This document shows positions 48,001-54,000 of a stretch of 64,000 nucleotides of DNA, one piece after another; positions within the stretch are counted from its first letter, which is position 1; each line of letters opens with the position of its first letter. A program made the position numbers and the translations under genes. The stretch spans positions 3,966,160 through 4,030,159 of the forward strand of contig NC_088298.1 of NCBI RefSeq assembly GCF_032854445.1, written 5' to 3'. The stretch comes from Liolophura sinensis (Eukaryota; Mollusca; Polyplacophora; Chitonida; Chitonidae). The notes under the pieces are model-generated. The model made no database searches, was not told the DNA's origin, and saw only the letters and a list, made by a program, of their open reading frames with translations.

Positions 48001-51000
48001 GCCTAAGGTCATCTTAGCATTCATTCTCACCAACAGCGGTTTCATTCTACAGCACTTTATAGCCTAGTGAAAGAACTGTGCACATGTGACTTCATTTTTC
48101 AGGAAGTGACTCTAATCTTCTTCTGTTTGGGTTTGTTTCTGGCATGTTCCCCTTTCAGTTATGTTTTCACACCCTGTTCTGGTTTTTAGCTTCTGCAGGC
48201 CATGAAGCTGCGGCAAGAACGGTTAGCCAAATATGGCGACGACGAAGAAGAGGTTTGTTGATTCATGTTCTGGGGCCAGTAGTAGACGTTCGTGTAAAGG
48301 ACACTTGAACATATTCATAGATATACATGTTCCGGGGCCTATAGCAATGACCAGGTCAGGATTTTTGAAAGAAAATTCAAAACTTAATCAATTCATGAAG
48401 GAGTTCATGTTTTAGCACGGTTTCAGTTTCAAGTTGACTCCGTTGTCCAATATGTCTTTTTACTCCTAGCTGCAGATAAACATGATGAAAACGGCAATTG
48501 AATATCCTAAATGACCTAAAATTTCGCCCGCAATAGTGCATTTTTAGAGGCAAATAAATGTCACAGTATATTTTTTTTGGTGCTGAAACATAAAATTTTC
48601 CAGTAGAGTATCATCCCATGTTCCAAACAAACCTCAAAACACCTTTTATAAAATAATTACAACTCTCAGAATCAGGAAAAATCAACACATTAATCATGGA
48701 CGAAATTTATGGTTGTTTAAGGTATGCAGAAGATTTGATTTTGAGATTTCTCCCAAAGATCTGGGCCTGGTGTATATATGTGTATGTAATACGGATGCCC
48801 CTAGGGGAGCATTGGGCATGTTCTGATATATATACCTGTTCAGGGACTTGTTTATGTAACCATGGGGAAAATATACTGTCTGTGTATATTCCGTAACCAA
48901 AGTAACCCCACAAAATCCTCCTTCCATATATATATAGCACAGGTCCTGTGTAGGTGTGTGGTTTACATATGTGGTTCTGGGCCAGGAAGCCGTTTCAGAA
49001 AGCACCTTAAACTGTAATTGTGTTACATTCTCCTTCAATATATAGGGCTGGTCGTGTGTAGTTGTGTGGTTTACATATGTGGTTCTGGGCCAGGGAGCTG
49101 TTTCACAAAGCACCTTAAACTTTAATAGTGTTACATAACTCATAACTACAAGTACAGTGACCACGAAGGATTACTTTGGCACGTATTTATAAATGCATCC
49201 TGAAACATTACCAGTTAAAAGATTAAAGAAACAGTATTTAAAGTTTGGTGAATGTGTCCGCAGCACTGTTCACGTTGTATTAGGGTGTACTTCAAGGGAA
49301 CCAAAACCAAAATATTTCTGCTGATACACTCTTCATTTTTTTTATTTTCTGTCGCATTATGTCTCAAGGGGCAGATTCCAAAAAGCCATGCCTGGCTTAA
49401 GTAAAAATTTGAAGTATGATTTTAGAGGCTGTTTTTAGGGACCTAGAGGGTGAAACTTCAACCAGCTCATAAATGTTACCTGAAGACAAATATGTCAGAA
49501 TTTCAACTTCCTTTACCAAAACCTTAGAATTGTGACGATTGAGGTTTTAAATTTTTGACTCTGGTGAGAAATGGCTTTTGTGCAATCAGCCCCTTGGACA
49601 GACTAAACAAAGCCATTTCTGACTAAGTCTATATTTGAAATTTAATTTTAGATCCTATTTTGTGGTGCATTAAACACTTCACGAGTGTTACTTGTACATG
49701 TGTATTTGGCAATAAATAGCATTATGACAAAGTTTTAAATTTTGACTTTAGTCAGAAATGTCTCTGGGGAATAGTCCCATTAGATGCTTTTGGAAACAGC
49801 CCTCTGGAATTGAGTCTTCACAGTGTGTTTGTGTATAAGTCTATGGTGGGCAGTCCTTGACTTTGGCATTTTGGTATTCCATTATATATGCATAAACTTA
49901 CACGTTCCTTGTGCTCCTGAGCCTTTCAGTGAAAATTGCTAAAATCTTGTGTACGTAGTGGTTTGTAAGTGAATGATATTTTTCGCATGTTTGCAATGTG
50001 TTTATTTAAGCATATCCTAAGGGCATTATTCTGTGAAGATTGTTGAAGGTATACTTTTTGTGAAGCCCTGAAATTGGCTAACCCAACCAATATAGTTTAT
50101 AAGATCACGTAGAAACGGTGCATAAATTACACTGAAAGTTGCCCTTTCATGTGCGAAAAGATATAGGAATTGGGGTAATTAATAATACCACATGCTCTCA
50201 GTTGAAAGTTGGTTCTGCGTGTCATTCTATACTGCTAGTATATGTAGCTATATCTTCGCTTACGGAAACTGTCAACCTTATCGTGAACTGAAAAGTTCAT
50301 GTTGGGAAGTTCAGAAAGTGCTATTCCAATGCCAAATTCTTGGCACCTTTGAAGTGTACATAAAATAAAAATAATAACAATGCACCCCAATTGAAAGGCC
50401 CTAGAGAACTGTTTTTTTTTTTTTACATTTTTTTCTAACCTAGAAATAGCAAAAAAGTAATTGTTTTGAAAGGTGTGTATTATTTTGAGACCATATTTTT
50501 CCAGAGGATTTTCGCTTTTTTTGTGCACCTGAAAGTCCATTAAAATTTATTTGGAATGATGAGTTCATTGGGGATTTCACCACATTAACAATATTCAACA
50601 TGTTCCACTCATAAGTGAGGGTTATTCTCATCAAGAAAGGGCTGTGATGTCTAATCACATAGATGTACATATTGTCCAAAAGGGCCACAGTGTTTTGTCT
50701 TGTTTTAAACACTTTTTATTGTCCAGAAGTGTGAAAATGGGGGGAGGGGGGAATGTACGTTTCAGTTCAAACTTGATTTTAATAAGAAGATAAATTTTGA
50801 TGAACAGATTGTACTACGGTATAAAGCATGGCAACCTACCACATGTTGTGTATTTGATACCTTTAACATCTGCCTCAGCCCTTTGCTCCCGCTCTTCCAC
50901 TCCCCAGGCAAATCACCCTACCCCCAAAACCTCCACATGCTGTATTCCTTAGTTTACTGTTTGCTTTTTGTCGTGCAGATGTTTAGAGCCTATTACATGG

Positions 51001-54000
51001 CCGAAAGTGTCGAGTCCTGGTAATACATCTGTTATATTGTGCACTGTTAACCATAACTTGATTCGGGGACACAGAATTTTAATTAACCAGCTATTGTATA
51101 TTTATATATATAGTGCTGTTCTAACATGTGTGATTGGCTGATGCTGACTTTTTATCCTTTTCAAATGTCAGAAGATATAAGGATATTTACATGTGATATT
51201 GCAGTTCAGGTCCAAGCTGTGCAGTGTATTTTCCATATGGTTCTTGTGATAGTTTGTCAACAAGTGACTCTTCAGTAACAATATTATCATTATTAGGGAT
51301 TATACTGTTTGGGGATATATATAATAATTATAATACTGTTCATAAATACCTAAAATTGAATATATGAATGACGTTGGAATTGATGTTTGGCTGGGAAAGG
51401 TCAGTTTAGTTTTGAACATGTAGTAGGTGTTTCTTTTGGAGGTTATTTAGCTGGGGCTCAGAATTACACAATTATACAGATTATTGCTTTGCAAAATATA
51501 GAATGCTGTATTTCACCTTTAGTTTAGAATGTAAAAATACACTTTCAGAAGTCCACTGTTTTTCCTTATTAATGAGAAATTAATAAAATGTCAATTGGTT
51601 ATTTAAGCTGAATAAATCCATCAGAATCGAGCAAAATGTGTGACTTAAAAAAGGTTCAACTTTAGGTGAAATACAGTATAGTGCACTGCCTTGCCAATAG
51701 GCTAGTTTCGAGATGGAACTCTTTTGTTGTTAAAGATAAAAATAACCTTACTGTGTCGTGTAACTTGTGAAAAATGTTAGGTAGCCTTTGTTGACAATAG
51801 TTTACTGATCACTTATCTCACCCATTCCCAGAGGCATAAATTACACCTTTTTCCTTTAGGAACTTCTCAAGTTCACAAATGGTTCACATTCTCAATTTTC
51901 TGTATCATTCGTCTCTTTTTACTTTTATTACTGTTTATGACAATAGTTGCCTAACATTTTTGACTGGTCACATGATACAGCAGGACATTTTCTACCTTTA
52001 TTGATATAAGAGTTCGAACTTGAAACTCCCTTATTACAAACTCCTTCCCTTCGCGACTCGGGGGCCAATTGCTAACATATTAGTCAAAATTAAAAACCTC
52101 TTTATATGCTTTTATACTGGAAGTTGAAATTTGAATGCGTTCCTTCTAATTAAGATAAAGAAGGCCAAAAGAAGATTTATGATTATATTTTAAATTTTGA
52201 CTTAACTCTAAAATAAACCCCCTGATCTCTTTGGGGTATTTCTCCATTGTCATTGTTTGTAGGGGCCTGGCGGGCATGGTAACTGGTTAATTGTGCTTGT
52301 AGGGTCAGTTGCAAGTTTTACATTCATGGACCAATAGGACATGAAAGTCTGTACAACGTGTGGAAAAGTTCGTCAGTAAATTGCCAAAGGTCGGTTGTTT
52401 TCCACACAATCAATCTGGTTTCCTCCAGCAATAAAGCCAAAAGCCAGAATTATTAATCAACAATCCTGTGCAAGCAGTGTACTTATTTAAATGGATTTTG
52501 AATATTAATGCATTAGAAAACCTGAGTTGCCTCCCTTTAACCATGTGTAGAAAACTTAATGGCTCTTATCTTTGGGTTTATTTATTTGTTTGTTTGTTTG
52601 AAACTTTCTATATTCACTTCATGTTCTGTTGACCCAAAAATAGAGGAAGTTACCCTTTAGTATTCACAGCACGTGTACTGTTTGATTTCATGTTTTATTT
52701 TAATGCTGTTCATTATCCTGTGTATAGCCTTGGGGGATTATGGATGTTTTGTGAGGAGGCAAATAGAGAAAACAGGAATTCTTTGCAAGAATGGTATTAT
52801 TTTGTGAGATGCGTTGTATACAGTATTGAAGCTACGTGTATATATGTATTTTGGCAAATGCTGTATGTCATTGTCACATGGATTTATCAGCAGGTTCAAA
52901 TCCAACCACAGTCTTTTTGCCGACTTTCCAGGTTTTTGTGCTTTGGCTACATGACAAGCACCCAGCCTCATACGCATATATTTTATCACCAAGTTTCACG
53001 CTTGCTTTCATTTCTCCCATGTGCTTCACATCTGCATTCACGTATAAGCTTTGCTTGCCTTCATGTGTATTATCATATAGGTTATATGAAACTTTCATAT
53101 GCACATGTGGTTAGTTGTCCTTACATGTCGCTTTTTGTGTGAATATGGATTGCTTTATTTACACAGTTCGAAAATGTCTGCGTGAAATTGTTTGCTGCTG
53201 TTTGCTTTGAATTGTGTAGATTTATGTTGATGTATCCATTGTGTATGTTTGCACAAGGAAATGTTTTGTGAGTTTTTGTTTTAATTATTTTGTCGATCAA
53301 AAGCTGATCATGGAAAAGGAAACAATGCAGTGCAGCATTTGTCTAGTTATGGCAGATTCCTTTGTTATCCTGCATCCATACGTATATTATTACAAGGATG
53401 TGCGTGTTTTTTTAACCTATCAAAGTGCATGTTGTCTTATACCACCACAGCAAGCCTAATATCTCACATTTTTCTGACATTTCTCCTTTTCTATCTACGA
53501 TGTAATTAGCTTAGATGTTAAAGACAACCTGTCAGTGTTATCAAACTATCCTAGGCTGTAACAGTCATTATGGCCTAAGATAGATTTGATAACATTGATT
53601 CAAGTCTAAGATAGTTTGATAATATTGACAGGTTGTCTTTAACATCTAAGCTAATTACATTGTAGATAGAAAAGGAGAAATGTCAGAAAAATGTGAGGTA
53701 TTAGGTTTGCTGTGGTGGTAGAAGAGTTGAGACAACATGCACTTTGATACACATGCTGTAAGTCTTTAACTTTTTCAGCCACTAAAACACTTTTTTCACT
53801 GGAATTAAAGATGCAGGCTTCATGAAACACTGTGAATTACATGTATCTCTCTACACCCCATAGTTCTCTCGGAATGTTTAAAATATTGATTGCGGAGGTG
53901 GTTGAAAAGGTTGAAGAATCAGGGTATAGTCATGTGGTGCGAGCTTTGGTCAGAAATTCAAACTTAGATTACATTACGATTGCTTTGCGTTAAGTTTAAA

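Noticed and set aside
52690-53142. 150-codon open frame on the plus strand in the last GPD2 intron
   Set aside because: Low-complexity, Cys/Tyr/Phe-rich translation, overlapped by open frames in other frames and on the other strand; no family resemblance.
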